A stretch of DNA of 64,000 nucleotides from Burkholderiaceae bacterium. Its GTDB lineage: Bacteria; Pseudomonadota; Gammaproteobacteria; Burkholderiales; Burkholderiaceae_C. Both the position numbers and the translations under genes were made by a program. The notes under the pieces are model-generated. The model was not told the origin of the DNA, made no database searches, and saw nothing but the letters and a program-made list of their open reading frames with translations. This document shows, in pieces, positions 43,275 through 52,711 of the stretch (positions are counted from its first letter, which is position 1; every line of letters starts with the position of its first letter). The stretch is taken from contig CAKKRJ010000011.1 of assembly GCA_919902775.1 (NCBI GenBank), positions 1 to 64,000 on the forward strand. The letters are read 5' to 3'.

Positions 43275-44089
43275 CCCAGTTGGGCCTTGAGTTGCGCTAT
43301 TTCCTGACGCAAGGCTGCGTTTTCTGCCATCAGTTCGGCCACGCGCCGTTGCAGACTGTGCAGATCGTCGGCCGGCGTGTCGCCTGAGTCGCCTGACATT
43401 GGCACCACTTCCTGGGGGGCTTTGCGGTTGATGTCGCGCACGCGTTTGGCCGCTTGTTTCAGTTCGTCCTTGCCGCCCAATGCCGCGGTCTTTTGCTCTT
43501 CGACGGGCAGTGTGGCCACGGCAGCGGCGGCGTTCAGGGAGATTGTTCCTGCTTTGACGGCGGCCACCAGTTCAGGGGCGGCTTGCTTTTGGATTTTCTC
43601 GATCTGGACCACCTGGCTGTTGCTCAAACGGGCGGCCTTGGCAATGTCTGCGCGGCTTTTGAGCGGGTTGGCGTCGCTGGTCACGCTGTCGTCGGAGTCG
43701 GCCTGCACTGTGTGGGCGGCCTCGTGCACACTGCTGCCATCGGTTGCCGCGATGGCATTGGCACGGCGCTCGGCCAGAATTTCCCGTTTGCGCAAGGCCA
43801 GCACGCCGCGCTGAAAGTCCGATACGCTGCGCCTGCCCAAGTGCTGGTCGATCATCCACAGGTGCACGTCTTCCATCGACTGAAAGCGCGTGTTTTGCAC
43901 CGTCTGAAAGGGCAGGCCGTGTTTTTGGCAAATGCCATAGCGGTTGTGCCCGTCCACCAGCACATCGCCCCACAGCACCAGCGCATCACGACACCCCTCG
44001 GCCAGGATGCTGCGTTCCAGCGCAGCATGCTCGTCGGGGGTCAAGGGGTCGATGTAGGCTTTGAGCGCGTCGTTGACGGTGATGTTCAT
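43268..44089 (-). CDS. ParB-like nuclease/partition-domain protein
   Basis: 273 residues from ATG 44089 (MNITVNDALKAYIDPLTPDE). The ParB N-terminal fold is visible: LERSILAEGCRDALVLWGDV, VDGHNRYGICQKHGL. A helix-turn-helix segment (SRADIAKAARLSNSQVVQIE) and a C-terminal leucine-rich coiled coil (LQRRVAELMAENAALRQEIA) follow. No parA is adjacent, so it is more likely a solitary ParB/Srx-type regulator of the kind scattered in these genomes than a chromosome partition protein. Confidence 0.8.
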   Translation of the reverse strand: MNITVNDALKAYIDPLTPDEHAALERSILAEGCRDALVLWGDVLVDGHNRYGICQKHGLPFQTVQNTRFQSMEDVHLWMIDQHLGRRSVSDFQRGVLALRKREILAERRANAIAATDGSSVHEAAHTVQADSDDSVTSDANPLKSRADIAKAARLSNSQVVQIEKIQKQAAPELVAAVKAGTISLNAAAAVATLPVEEQKTAALGGKDELKQAAKRVRDINRKAPQEVVPMSGDSGDTPADDLHSLQRRVAELMAENAALRQEIAQLKAQLGH

Positions 44090-44130
44090 AGAAGTCGGTC
44101 GAAATGCAGAGGGGATTGGAAAGAGGGGGC

Positions 44131-44192
44131 GCATTCGCGCGCAGGGGCGCGCGCTCACAAGGCTCAGGGGTTTTGTGGGAGGCCGCCCCTGC
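44131..44192. repeat. REP-like palindromic element, copy 1
   Basis: A 62-base imperfect palindrome. The outer arms GCAGGGGC (44141) and GCCCCTGC (44185-44192) enclose an inner pair CACAA/TTGTG. A second copy at 55601-55660 shares the leading GCATTCGC-CGCAGGGGCGC (19 of 20 bases) and the same nested arms, while the loops differ. Confidence 0.75.
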
Positions 44193-44222
44193 GGACGAAG
44201 GTTGTTCGTTCTCCGTAACGCC

Positions 44223-44244
44223 GAAGGCCCCTTTCGGGGCCTTC
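44223..44244. terminator. G+C-rich hairpin downstream of tRNA-Gly
   Basis: A 9-bp stem GAAGGCCCC/GGGGCCTTC (44223-44231 with 44236-44244) lies 8 bases beyond the tRNA 3' end in the minus direction. It has no T-run on either strand, so it is a processing or termination structure of uncertain strength. Its core equals the hairpin at 310-333 in inverted orientation. Confidence 0.55.
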
Positions 44245-44251
44245 ATTGATG

Positions 44252-44325
44252 TGGAGCGGGAGAAGGGAATCGAACCCTCGTTATTTGCTTGGGAAGCAAA
44301 AGTCCTACCATTAAACGACTCCCGC
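44252..44325 (-). tRNA. tRNA-Gly (CCC)
   Basis: 74 bases including encoded CCA. Acceptor stem GCGGGAG/CTCCCGC, anticodon loop TTCCCAA with anticodon CCC, and T-arm GGGTTCGATTCCC are all present. The 3' end faces the island, but no attachment-site repeat was found. Confidence 0.93.
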
Positions 44326-44398
44326 GTGGCCGTGATTGTACTGTCTGAATCAGGGCGCTCAACGACTCAACGAATCGCCGCATGGGCTTGGGCCACTT

Positions 44399-45043
44399 TC
44401 AGCGCCAATGGCCGTGGCGGTGTCCGCCATTCCAGCCCCAGCCCAGGTCGATGTGGGTATAGACCGGTGGGTAGCTGCGATAAACCGGGGCAGGCACATA
44501 GACCACACGGGATTCGTTCACCACGGTGACGGGCGGCGCTGAGGTGGTCATGACCGTGTTGGCTGGGGCTTCCGAGCGGGGCGCAGCCAAGGGGGTGACT
44601 TGCAAGGGGATGGTCGGGCCAGGGTCTTGCGGCAGTTGCACGTTGTATTGCTTGCCTGCGTATTCGTACACCACGTTGTAGCCCGTCAGGCGGTTTTCGT
44701 AGACGGTTTGCGTGGTGCATGTGGTCTGCGGTGGGGTCTGTGTGCCTTGGCTTTCAATCTGGCTGCCCAGCATGGCCCCGCCGATCACCCCCACCATAGC
44801 GGTCAGGCCCTTGCTGTCCCGACCGCCAAACTGGCTGCCAATGACGCCCCCAGTGAGCGCACCCAGGATGGCACCGCCGCCCGAGGGTTGCGCCTCTGCT
44901 GTGGGTTGGCTTGTGGTGCAGGTCTGGCGAGGCACGGCCACTTGCTGGTACACGGCGGTGCGTGAGATCACTTGCCCTACTTCTTGCGCTTGCGCGCCAG
45001 CGGCGGTGATGCACAACAACGCGGTGATGGCCTGGGTTTTCAT
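44399..45043 (-). CDS. Glycine-zipper surface/envelope protein
   Basis: 214 residues with a Sec signal peptide (MKTQAITALLCITAAGAQAQ). Residues about 54-95 form a glycine zipper (GGGAILGALTGGVIGSQFGG; GVIGGAMLGSQ), as in the 17-kDa surface antigen/Rick_17kDa_Anti family. The second half has a conserved YENRLTGYNVVYEYAGKQY strand region, then a Pro-rich tail ending in Gly-His repeats. Probably outer-membrane associated; role unknown. Confidence 0.82.
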   Translation of the reverse strand: MKTQAITALLCITAAGAQAQEVGQVISRTAVYQQVAVPRQTCTTSQPTAEAQPSGGGAILGALTGGVIGSQFGGRDSKGLTAMVGVIGGAMLGSQIESQGTQTPPQTTCTTQTVYENRLTGYNVVYEYAGKQYNVQLPQDPGPTIPLQVTPLAAPRSEAPANTVMTTSAPPVTVVNESRVVYVPAPVYRSYPPVYTHIDLGWGWNGGHRHGHWR

Positions 45044-45136
45044 GGGTTTTGGGTCCTGAGTTGAACAACACGGTAAGTTTATGTCTGGCAGGCCGTTAGC
45101 ATGGGAGTGTTTGCGTAAAGTTTTGTGATGTGCCGG

Positions 45137-45481
45137 TCAGGCGGGCCATTGGTCGGGGGTGAAGCCCACGGTGACTTGGCCCGAGGGCCAGGCAATGACC
45201 GGCCGTTTGATGGTGCTGGCATGTTCCCGCATGACTTGTTTGGCGCTGCTGCTGTCGGACACGCTGGCTTGCAGGGCGGCGTCCAGTTTGCGCCAGGTGG
45301 TGCCTTTGCGGTTGAGCAAGGTTTCCCAGCCCACCGCCGCCAGCCAGACGTCCACCTCGGCCTCGGGCACGCCTTGTTTTTTGAAGTCATGGAAGGTGGC
45401 GCTCAAGCCGTGGTCTGCCAGCCAGGTGCGGGACTTTTTAACGCTGTCGCAATTGGGAATGCCGTAAACGATGGGGTGCAT
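45137..45481 (-). CDS. ArsC/Spx-family protein (YffB type)
   Basis: 114 residues from ATG 45481. Thioredoxin-like fold with YGIPNCDSVKKSRTWL, having a single cysteine in place of CxxC, and later RPVIAWPSGQVTVGFTPDQW. This is the YffB/ArsC-like reductase family, whose members have glutathione-linked activity or unknown roles; not a proven arsenate reductase. Divergent from folC, 49 bases apart. Confidence 0.88.
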   Translation of the reverse strand: MHPIVYGIPNCDSVKKSRTWLADHGLSATFHDFKKQGVPEAEVDVWLAAVGWETLLNRKGTTWRKLDAALQASVSDSSSAKQVMREHASTIKRPVIAWPSGQVTVGFTPDQWPA

Positions 45482-45530
45482 GGGGAGCGCTGAAGGTGAA
45501 GAAGACAAGACTGGGCGACAATCGCCGCCT

Positions 45531-46820
45531 ATGAAGACTCTACAGGAATGGCTCGACTGGTGCGAGCAGCTACACCCCGTGGCCATTGACATGGGGTTGG
45601 AGCGGGTGAAAACCGTTGCGGACCGGATGGATTTGCGTTTTGATTGCCCGGTCATCACCGTGGCGGGCACCAACGGCAAGGGCTCGACCTGCGCCATGCT
45701 GGAGGCCGTGTTGTTGCAAGCCGGTTACCGCACGGGCGTGTACACCTCGCCACATCTGGTGCATTTTGAAGAACGTTGCCGCCTGCAGGGTGAATCGGCC
45801 TCGGCCGAGGTGTTTGCCGAGGCGTTTGCGGCGGTGGAGGCCGCACGCGGTGAGGTCAGTCTGAGCTATTTCGAGTTCAGCACGCTGGCCATCTTGCACC
45901 TGATGGCCCGCGCCCCGTTGGATGTGGTGATTTTGGAGGTGGGGCTGGGTGGACGGCTGGACGCGGTCAACATCGTGGATGCCGACTGCGCCGTCATCAC
46001 CAGCATTGACATCGATCACACGGCCATCTTGGGCAAAGACCGCGAAAGTATCGGTTTTGAGAAGGCCGGCATCATGCGCCCCGGGCGGCCCGTGATTGTG
46101 AGCGACCCGGTGCCCCCGCAAAGCGTGATCGACCATGCCGCCGCCATCGGGGCTGACTTGTGGCGTTTGGGCGAGGACTTCAACTTCTCGGGTGACCCAC
46201 AGCAATGGGCCTGGGCAGGACGCGGGCGCCGTTACAGCGGCATGGCGTACCCGGCTTTGCGCGGCGCCAACCAGCTGATCAACGCGTCGGGCGTGCTGGC
46301 GGCACTGGAGGCCTTGCGCCAGCGCATCCCGGTGACCGCGCAAGCGGTGCGCAACGGCTTGGCCATGGTGGCGTTGCCCGGGCGCTTCCAGATCGTGCCG
46401 GGCCAGCCCGTGCTGGTGCTGGATGTGGCGCACAACCCGCACTCGGTGGCTGCGCTGGCGGTGAATCTGGACGCCATGGGTTTTTACCCGACCACCCACG
46501 CGGTGCTGGGGGCCATGGCCGACAAAGACCTGTTGCCCATGTTGCAAAAAGTCAATCCCATGATTGACCGCTGGTATTTCACCGATTTGCCCTTGCCCCG
46601 GGCGGCCCGCGCGGTGGATTTGCAGGCCGTCTGGTTGGCGCAAAACCGCCGCCAGGATGTCGCCAGCAGCGTGCATCCCGATCCCATGACAGCATTGCAG
46701 GCGGCCATCGAAGCGGCAGACCCGGCTGATAGAATCGTGGTCTTTGGTTCCTTCTATACCGTGGGCGGTGTTTTGCAAGACGGCATCCCGCGTCTCCAAG
46801 CCAAACACCTGAGCCCGTGA
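45531..46820 (+). CDS. folC: Bifunctional folylpolyglutamate/dihydrofolate synthase
   Basis: 429 residues from ATG 45531. Mur-ligase fold: the P-loop VAGTNGKGSTCAML (about 44-57), then TSPHLVHFEERC, the substrate region VGLGGRLDAVNIVD, the SIDIDHTAILG segment and the C-terminal domain with LVLDVAHNPHSVAAL. It adds glutamates to folates in the cytoplasm. It starts the folC-SPOR-cvpA-purF-metZ run common in beta- and gammaproteobacteria. Confidence 0.96.
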   Translation: MKTLQEWLDWCEQLHPVAIDMGLERVKTVADRMDLRFDCPVITVAGTNGKGSTCAMLEAVLLQAGYRTGVYTSPHLVHFEERCRLQGESASAEVFAEAFAAVEAARGEVSLSYFEFSTLAILHLMARAPLDVVILEVGLGGRLDAVNIVDADCAVITSIDIDHTAILGKDRESIGFEKAGIMRPGRPVIVSDPVPPQSVIDHAAAIGADLWRLGEDFNFSGDPQQWAWAGRGRRYSGMAYPALRGANQLINASGVLAALEALRQRIPVTAQAVRNGLAMVALPGRFQIVPGQPVLVLDVAHNPHSVAALAVNLDAMGFYPTTHAVLGAMADKDLLPMLQKVNPMIDRWYFTDLPLPRAARAVDLQAVWLAQNRRQDVASSVHPDPMTALQAAIEAADPADRIVVFGSFYTVGGVLQDGIPRLQAKHLSP

Positions 46821-46830
46821 GCACCACGTC

Positions 46831-47562
46831 ATGGCCTTTTTCAAGATCCGATCTCCCGGTCAAGCCGCTTCCAATGAGGCGGTGACCTCTGGCCCCAACG
46901 AAAACATCGAAGTGGTTCGCCGCCGTGCGCGGCACCGTTTGATGGGCGCTGTGGTGCTGGTGCTGCTGGGGGTGGTGGGTTTCCCTCTGCTGTTTGACAC
47001 CCAGCCACGGCCCGTGGCCGTCGACACGCCCATCGTGATTCCTGACCGGCAAAGCACGGCGCCACTGACCAGCGCGACACCCGTGCCTGCAGCGCAAGCA
47101 CCGGCCAAGCCCTTGCTCCCTGCATCCGAAGCCGTGCCCGCCCAAGCCAGTCTGGACGCACGTGAAGAAGTGGTGAGCCCCGCCGCTCCTGTGGTTGTGC
47201 CACCCAAACCCGAAGCGGCAAAAGCCACGCCGCCCGCTGAAAAGACCCCGGAAAAAGCGACGGCGGCCAAGCCCAAAGACGATGGTGGCAAAGCCCAGGC
47301 GCTGTTGGAGGGCAAGTCTGCCAAAGCGGCAGCGGGCCGCATTGTCATTCAGGTGGGGGCCTTCAGTGACCAGGCCAAAGTGCGCGATGTGCGCCATAAG
47401 CTGGAACAGGCCGGGCTGAAAACCTATACCCAGGTGGTGGACAAGGATGGCAAGAACACCACCCGCATCCGCCTGGGCCCCTATGAAACACGGGAAGAGG
47501 CCGACAAAGTGGCGGCCCGCATTCGCAAGCTCGACTTGCCCGTGGCTTTCTTGAAGATCTGA
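46831..47562 (+). CDS. SPOR-domain cell-division protein (DedD-like)
   Basis: 243 residues: a short cytoplasmic N-terminus, one membrane helix (about 35-54, LMGAVVLVLLGVVGFPLLFD), a long Ala/Pro/Lys linker and a C-terminal SPOR domain (about 168-243, IVIQVGAFSDQAKVRDVRHK; TTRIRLGPYETREEADKVAA). SPOR domains bind denuded septal peptidoglycan. Position after folC and before cvpA matches dedD. Confidence 0.9.
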   Translation: MAFFKIRSPGQAASNEAVTSGPNENIEVVRRRARHRLMGAVVLVLLGVVGFPLLFDTQPRPVAVDTPIVIPDRQSTAPLTSATPVPAAQAPAKPLLPASEAVPAQASLDAREEVVSPAAPVVVPPKPEAAKATPPAEKTPEKATAAKPKDDGGKAQALLEGKSAKAAAGRIVIQVGAFSDQAKVRDVRHKLEQAGLKTYTQVVDKDGKNTTRIRLGPYETREEADKVAARIRKLDLPVAFLKI

Positions 47563-47563
47563 C

Positions 47564-48058
47564 ATGGCGATCAGCCTCACCGATTGGATGTTGTTGGGGG
47601 TGCTGCTCGCCTCCATGGTGGTGGGGCTTTGGCGCGGACTGGTTTACGAGGTGTTGTCATTGGCCGGCTGGGTAGCGGCTTTTGTGGTGGCCCAGTGGTT
47701 GGCACCTGATGTGGCCGGCTGGTTGCCTTTGATCCAGGGTGCGCCCGCTTCGGTGCAATACGCCGTGGCGTTTGTGGCCGTCTTTGTGGCCACGGTTTTT
47801 GCGGCTGGATTGGTGTCGTGGCTGATCAAAAAATTGGTGGAAACCGTGGGCTTGCGCCCGGTCGACCGCACTTTGGGTGGCATCTTCGGCTTGGCGCGTG
47901 GCGTCGTATTGCTGTTGGCCTTGACTGTGGTGTTGCAGCTGACGGGGTTGTCGAGGGACGCGTGGTGGACCACGGCCCAAGGCCCGGTTTGGCTGGAGAT
48001 CGTGCTCACGGGCCTGAAGCCGCTTTTGCCCCAAACCTTTGTGGACTATTTGCCTTGA
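47564..48058 (+). CDS. cvpA: CvpA family membrane protein
   Basis: 164 residues with four membrane helices (MLLGVLLASMVVGLWRGLVY; LSLAGWVAAFVVAQWL; YAVAFVAVFVATVFAAGLVS; GLARGVVLLLALTVVLQLTG), the CvpA layout. Linked to envelope stress and colicin V production in E. coli. It starts one base after the SPOR gene and precedes purF, a conserved pairing. Confidence 0.94.
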   Translation: MAISLTDWMLLGVLLASMVVGLWRGLVYEVLSLAGWVAAFVVAQWLAPDVAGWLPLIQGAPASVQYAVAFVAVFVATVFAAGLVSWLIKKLVETVGLRPVDRTLGGIFGLARGVVLLLALTVVLQLTGLSRDAWWTTAQGPVWLEIVLTGLKPLLPQTFVDYLP

Positions 48059-48095
48059 ATTCTTGAGGCAGTTCGATTTTTGAACGGAAATAAGT

Positions 48096-49610
48096 ATGTG
48101 TGGAATTGTCGGCGTTGTCAGCAGCGCACCGGTCAATCAGATGATTTATGACGCCTTGTTGCTGTTGCAACACCGCGGGCAGGATGCCGCAGGCATCGTG
48201 ACGCAGTTGGACCGCAAGTTTTTCATGCACAAAGCCAAGGGCATGGTGCGTGATGTGTTTCGGACCCGCAACATGCGCAGCTTGCCCGGCAATTGTGGTT
48301 TGGGGCAGGTGCGGTACCCCACGGCCGGCAACGCGTTCAGCGAAGAAGAGGCGCAACCGTTTTATGTGAATGCGCCCTTTGGTCTGGTGTTGGTGCACAA
48401 CGGCAACCTGACCAACGCCCACGCGTTGAAGGCTGAGCTGTTTTCCAACGACCACCGCCACATCAACACCGAAAGCGACTCCGAGGTCTTGCTCAACGTG
48501 CTGGCCCACGAGCTTGAAAAAACCACCCGGGGTTTGCCGCTCAAGCCCACCGATGTGTTCGAGGCGGTGCGCGGCGTGAACCGCCGTATCAAAGGCTCCT
48601 ACGCGGTGATTGCGCTGATCGCCGGCCATGGCCTGGTGGCTTTCCGTGACCCGCATGGCATCCGCCCCTTGTGCCTGGGACGCAGCGCCGATGGCTCCAT
48701 CATGCTGGCCAGCGAGTCCGTGGCGCTGGATGGCACGGCCCACCAGTTCGAACGCGATGTGGCACCAGGAGAAGCGATTTTTGTCGACCTGGAAGGCCAG
48801 TTGCACAGTGCCGCGTGCAGCGACAAAGCCCAGCTGAGTCCTTGCATTTTTGAATACGTTTATCTGGCCCGGCCTGACTCCACCATGGATGGCATCTCGG
48901 TGTACCAGGCCCGTTTGAACCTGGGCGAGACCCTGGCCAAGCGCGTGGTCTCCACGGTGCCGCCCAGCGACATCGATGTGGTAATCCCGATCCCTGAATC
49001 CAGCCGTCCCAGCGCGACCCAATTGGCCCATTTGTTGGGCATTCCTTACCGCGAAGGTTTTGTGAAAAACCGTTACGTGGGCCGCACGTTCATCATGCCC
49101 GGTCAGTCCGTGCGCAAAAAATCGGTGCGCCAAAAACTCAATGTCATCGTGAGTGAATTCAAGGGCCGCAACGTGCTCTTGGTGGACGACTCCATTGTGC
49201 GAGGCACCACCAGCCGCGAGATCGTTCAGATGGCGCGTGATGCCGGTGCCCGCAAGGTGTACATGGCCAGTGCAGCGCCGCCCGTGCGTTACCCCAATGT
49301 CTACGGCATCGACATGCCTACCAAGGAAGAGCTGGTGGCCCATGGCCGCAGCATCGAAGAAATCCGTGAAATCATTGGCTGTGATGCCTTGATTTATCAA
49401 GACGTGGACGCCATGAAAACAGCCGTGGCCCAGGCACGCGTGAATGCCGCCGGGGCCTTGTCCGACTTTGACGCCTCTTGCTTTGACGGTGTTTATGTGA
49501 CGGGCGATATTTCGGCCGATGACATCAGCCGATTGAATGAAACCCGACTCCAGGTGGAGGAGGGTGACGAAGACAATTCGCGTTTGGCTTTGCCGAACGC
49601 CAGCGTGTGA
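48096..49610 (+). CDS. purF: Amidophosphoribosyltransferase
   Basis: 504 residues. Starts MCGIVGVV with the catalytic Cys2 of class II glutamine amidotransferases, RHRGQDAAG-type motif LLQHRGQDAAGI, and the phosphoribosyltransferase PRPP loop VLLVDDSIVRGTTSREIV. It makes 5-phosphoribosylamine from PRPP and glutamine, the first step of purine synthesis. Length fits the family. Confidence 0.98.
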   Translation: MCGIVGVVSSAPVNQMIYDALLLLQHRGQDAAGIVTQLDRKFFMHKAKGMVRDVFRTRNMRSLPGNCGLGQVRYPTAGNAFSEEEAQPFYVNAPFGLVLVHNGNLTNAHALKAELFSNDHRHINTESDSEVLLNVLAHELEKTTRGLPLKPTDVFEAVRGVNRRIKGSYAVIALIAGHGLVAFRDPHGIRPLCLGRSADGSIMLASESVALDGTAHQFERDVAPGEAIFVDLEGQLHSAACSDKAQLSPCIFEYVYLARPDSTMDGISVYQARLNLGETLAKRVVSTVPPSDIDVVIPIPESSRPSATQLAHLLGIPYREGFVKNRYVGRTFIMPGQSVRKKSVRQKLNVIVSEFKGRNVLLVDDSIVRGTTSREIVQMARDAGARKVYMASAAPPVRYPNVYGIDMPTKEELVAHGRSIEEIREIIGCDALIYQDVDAMKTAVAQARVNAAGALSDFDASCFDGVYVTGDISADDISRLNETRLQVEEGDEDNSRLALPNASV

Positions 49611-49618
49611 GACCAGCC

Positions 49619-50830
49619 ATGACCGATACCTCCCGATTTGACGACTTGCACCTCGAAACCCTGGCGGTGCGCGCTGCGGTTGAGCGCAGCCAATATGGTG
49701 AAAACTCTGAAGCGCTGTACCTGACCAGTGGTTATGTGCAGCCCACAGCAGAAGCGGCGGCCCGCCGTTTTGCCGGTGACGAAGAAGGGTTCACCTACGG
49801 CCGCTATGGCAACCCCACGGTGAGCAGCATGGAAATGCGCCTGGCCGCGCTGGAGGGCACAGAAGCGGCCATGGGTACGGCCTCGGGCATGTCGGCCATC
49901 TTGATGATGTGCCTGGGCTTGCTCAAGGCGGGTGACCATGTGGTCTGTTCGCGCTCCATGTTTGGCTCCACCATCAAACTGATCGGCTCCGATCTGGCCA
50001 AGTTTGGGGTCGAATCGAGTTTTGTGTCTCAGACCGACCTGCAGGCCTGGCAAGCGGCGATGCGCCCCAACACCCGCTTGTTGTTTGCCGAAACGCCCAC
50101 CAACCCGTTGACCGAGGTTTGTGACATCCAGGCCTTGGCCGACATGGCGCACAACGCGGGTGCCTTGATGGCGGTGGACAACTGTTTTGCCACGCCCGCA
50201 CTGCAACGCCCTGTGGCCATGGGGGCCGACATCGTCATGCACTCGGGCACCAAGTACCTGGACGGGCAGGGCCGCGTGATGGCGGGTGCCTTGTGTGCCT
50301 CGCAGCAAATGGTCACCGAGAAATTTTTGCCAGTGCTCAAAAGCGGCGGCATGACGCTCGCGCCTTTCAACGCGTGGGTGGTGCTCAAGGGCCTGGAAAC
50401 CCTGGACTTGCGCATGCGCGCCCAGACCGCACGCGCCCAGATTTTGGCCGAGTGGTTGGAAAAGCATCCTGGCGTGGCACGCGTGCACTACCCCGGTTTG
50501 CTCAGCCACCCGCAGCACGATTTGGCCATGCGCCAGATGTCGGGCCTGGGCGGTGCTGTGTTGTCCTTTGATGTGAAGGCCGACGGCCCCGAATCAGCGC
50601 GCCAGCGCGCTTTCCATGTGATGGACCAGATGCAAATGCTGTCGCTGTCCACCAACCTGGGCGACACCAAAACCCTGGTGGCCCATCCCGCCAGCACATC
50701 GCACGGACGCTTGACCGAGGCCCAGCGCCAAGCCGCAGGCATCGGGCAGGGCCTGATCCGTGTCGCTGTCGGTCTGGAATACCCGCAAGACATTCAAAAA
50801 GACCTGTCCCGTGGTCTCGATACCCTTTGA
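49619..50830 (+). CDS. metZ: O-succinylhomoserine sulfhydrylase
   Basis: 403 residues from ATG 49619. Cys/Met metabolism PLP enzyme: [20 protein letters not shown] near the N-terminus, [14 protein letters not shown], and the PLP lysine in [16 protein letters not shown]. It makes homocysteine from O-succinylhomoserine and sulfide. The purF-metZ order is that of Pseudomonas and many betaproteobacteria, which favours MetZ over MetB or MetC. Confidence 0.95.
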   Translation: MTDTSRFDDLHLETLAVRAAVERSQYGENSEALYLTSGYVQPTAEAAARRFAGDEEGFTYGRYGNPTVSSMEMRLAALEGTEAAMGTASGMSAILMMCLGLLKAGDHVVCSRSMFGSTIKLIGSDLAKFGVESSFVSQTDLQAWQAAMRPNTRLLFAETPTNPLTEVCDIQALADMAHNAGALMAVDNCFATPALQRPVAMGADIVMHSGTKYLDGQGRVMAGALCASQQMVTEKFLPVLKSGGMTLAPFNAWVVLKGLETLDLRMRAQTARAQILAEWLEKHPGVARVHYPGLLSHPQHDLAMRQMSGLGGAVLSFDVKADGPESARQRAFHVMDQMQMLSLSTNLGDTKTLVAHPASTSHGRLTEAQRQAAGIGQGLIRVAVGLEYPQDIQKDLSRGLDTL

Positions 50831-50831
50831 T

Positions 50832-52229
50832 ATGACCCCCACTTTCTCTCGCACCCGTACCCGTTTTGCCCCATCGCCCACCGGCTTCATTCACCTGGGC
50901 AACATCCGCTCGGCTTTGTACCCCTGGGCTTTTGCCCGTGCCACGGGCGGCGACTTCATCTTGCGCATCGAAGACACTGACCTGGACCGTTCCACACAGG
51001 CTTCGGTGGACGTGATCATCGAAGGCATGGCCTGGCTGGGGCTGGACCATGACGAAGGCCCGTTCTACCAAATGCAGCGCATGGACCGCTACAAGGCGGT
51101 GCTGGCCGACTTGATCGCCGCAGGCCATGTCTATCCTTGCTACATGAGCATGGCTGAACTTGATGCCCTGCGTGAACGCCAGATGGCGAATAAAGAAAAG
51201 CCCCGTTACGACGGCACCTGGCGTCCCGCCGACGGCAAAACATTGCCCGCCATTCCCGAAGGTGTGAAGCCGGTGTTGCGCTTCAAGAACCCCATCGGCG
51301 GCGTGGTGGCTTGGGATGACAAGGTCAAAGGCCGCATTGAAATCAGCAACGACGAGCTGGACGATCTCGTGATTGCCCGCCCAGACGGCACGCCCACGTA
51401 CAACTTTTGTGTGGTAGTGGACGACATCGACATGCAGATCACCCATGTGATCCGTGGTGATGACCATGTGAACAACACGCCGCGCCAGATCAACATCTTC
51501 AAAGCGCTGGGCAAAGAGCCGCCCATTTACGCCCACCTGCCCACCGTGCTGAACGAGCAGGGCGAGAAGATGAGCAAGCGCAATGGCGCGAAAGCCGTGA
51601 CGGCCTACCGCGACGAAGGTTACTTGCCTGATGCCATGGTCAACTACCTGGCGCGTCTGGGCTGGAGCCATGGTGACGACGAAATCTTCAGCCGTGCGCA
51701 GTTCCTGGAATGGTTCAACCTCGACCATCTGGGCCGCAGCGCGGCGCAGTTTGACGAAGCCAAGCTCAAGTGGGTCAATGCCCAGCACCTCAAGGCCATG
51801 GACGATGCCGCGTTGGCGCAACATGTTCTGCCGTTTCTTTCACAATTGGGCGTGGTGCCCGATGCCCGACTGGCGGGCATTTGCGGTTTGTTCAAGGACC
51901 GTTGCGACACGCTGGTGGTGTTGGCCAAATGGATCTCGGCGTTCTATCTGGATCTGGTGCCCAACGCCGAAGAAAAAGCGCAGCACGTGACCGATGCGGT
52001 CAAGCCCGCCTTGGCCGCCTTGGCCGACAAGCTGGCTTCCTGCGTGTGGGACAAGGCCTCCATTGCCGCAGCGATCAAGGAAACCTTGACCGAAACCGGC
52101 CTCAAAATGCCGCACTTGGCCATGCCTGTTCGGGTGCTGGTGATGGGCACGGCCCAGACACCCTCGCTGGATGCGGTGTTGGCATTGAGTGAAAGAGAAA
52201 AAATTATGCGGCAGTTGAAAAACGCCTAA
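50832..52229 (+). CDS. gltX: Glutamyl-tRNA synthetase
   Basis: 465 residues from ATG 50832, one base after the metZ stop. Class I synthetase with the HIGH-type signature in [18 protein letters not shown] and the KMSKR motif in [16 protein letters not shown]. It charges tRNA-Glu; a tRNA-Glu gene lies 190 bases downstream. The last codons overlap the promoter of the tRNA cluster. Confidence 0.98.
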   Translation: MTPTFSRTRTRFAPSPTGFIHLGNIRSALYPWAFARATGGDFILRIEDTDLDRSTQASVDVIIEGMAWLGLDHDEGPFYQMQRMDRYKAVLADLIAAGHVYPCYMSMAELDALRERQMANKEKPRYDGTWRPADGKTLPAIPEGVKPVLRFKNPIGGVVAWDDKVKGRIEISNDELDDLVIARPDGTPTYNFCVVVDDIDMQITHVIRGDDHVNNTPRQINIFKALGKEPPIYAHLPTVLNEQGEKMSKRNGAKAVTAYRDEGYLPDAMVNYLARLGWSHGDDEIFSRAQFLEWFNLDHLGRSAAQFDEAKLKWVNAQHLKAMDDAALAQHVLPFLSQLGVVPDARLAGICGLFKDRCDTLVVLAKWISAFYLDLVPNAEEKAQHVTDAVKPALAALADKLASCVWDKASIAAAIKETLTETGLKMPHLAMPVRVLVMGTAQTPSLDAVLALSEREKIMRQLKNA

Positions 52230-52244
52230 ATTTCTGTCTATAAT
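52215..52244 (+). promoter_or_regulatory. Sigma-70 promoter of the tRNA cluster
   Basis: TTGAAA at 52215-52220 and a perfect TATAAT at 52239-52244 with 18 bases between. It lies 60 bases before tRNA-Ala and partly inside the end of gltX. Confidence 0.8.
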
Positions 52245-52304
52245 TCAAGTCTCGACACCAACGAGGCATAACGAAAAAGCAGCAATGCTTCAAGTTGTAC
52301 CGAA

Positions 52305-52380
<76 letters not shown>

Positions 52381-52418
52381 AAGTGTCGAGAAGATTCGAA
52401 AGAATCAGTCCAGGTTAT

Positions 52419-52494
52419 GACCCTATCGTCTAGAGGCCTAGGACATCACCCTTTCACGGTGAGTACCGGGGTTCGAATCCCCGTAGGGTCGCCA
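52419..52494 (+). tRNA. tRNA-Glu (TTC)
   Basis: 76 bases with encoded CCA. Acceptor GACCCTA/TAGGGTC, anticodon loop CTTTCAC reading TTC, T-arm GGGGTTCGAATCCCC. Confidence 0.96.
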
Positions 52495-52551
52495 AGTTTT
52501 GTAGCACTTGGTCAGTTTGCATCAGCACTCTGACAAAAGTTACAGCTACCA

Positions 52552-52628
52552 GGAGTGGTAGTTCAGTTGGTTAGAATACCGGCCTGTCACGCCGGGGGTC
52601 GCGGGTTCGAGTCCCGTCCACTCCGCCA
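52552..52628 (+). tRNA. tRNA-Asp (GTC)
   Basis: 77 bases with encoded CCA. Acceptor GGAGTGG/CCACTCC, anticodon loop CTGTCAC reading GTC, T-arm GCGGGTTCGAGTCCCGT. Confidence 0.96.
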
Positions 52629-52634
52629 AAGCAT

Positions 52635-52670
52635 AAACCCTTGTAAGTCTCTGATTTACAAGGGTTTTTT
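52635..52670 (+). terminator. Rho-independent terminator of the tRNA cluster
   Basis: Perfect 12-bp stem (52635-52646 with 52656-52667) around a 9-base loop, ending in six T. It follows tRNA-Asp by 6 bases. Confidence 0.92.
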
Positions 52671-52711
52671 CTTGCGCGTTTGGTTTTTTATCGCATGCAT
52701 TGTGGTTTGGG

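Noticed and set aside
310-44244. Inverted 20-base match between hairpins at 310-333 and 44223-44244 as island ends
   Set aside because: Both are ordinary hairpins of the kind used as terminators in these genomes; identity of the stem does not show recombination.
44252-44325. tRNA-Gly as attachment site of the island
   Set aside because: Its 3' end faces the island, but no copy of the tRNA end was found near 290-440 or 41970-42220, and there is no integrase; core-type genes also lie between.
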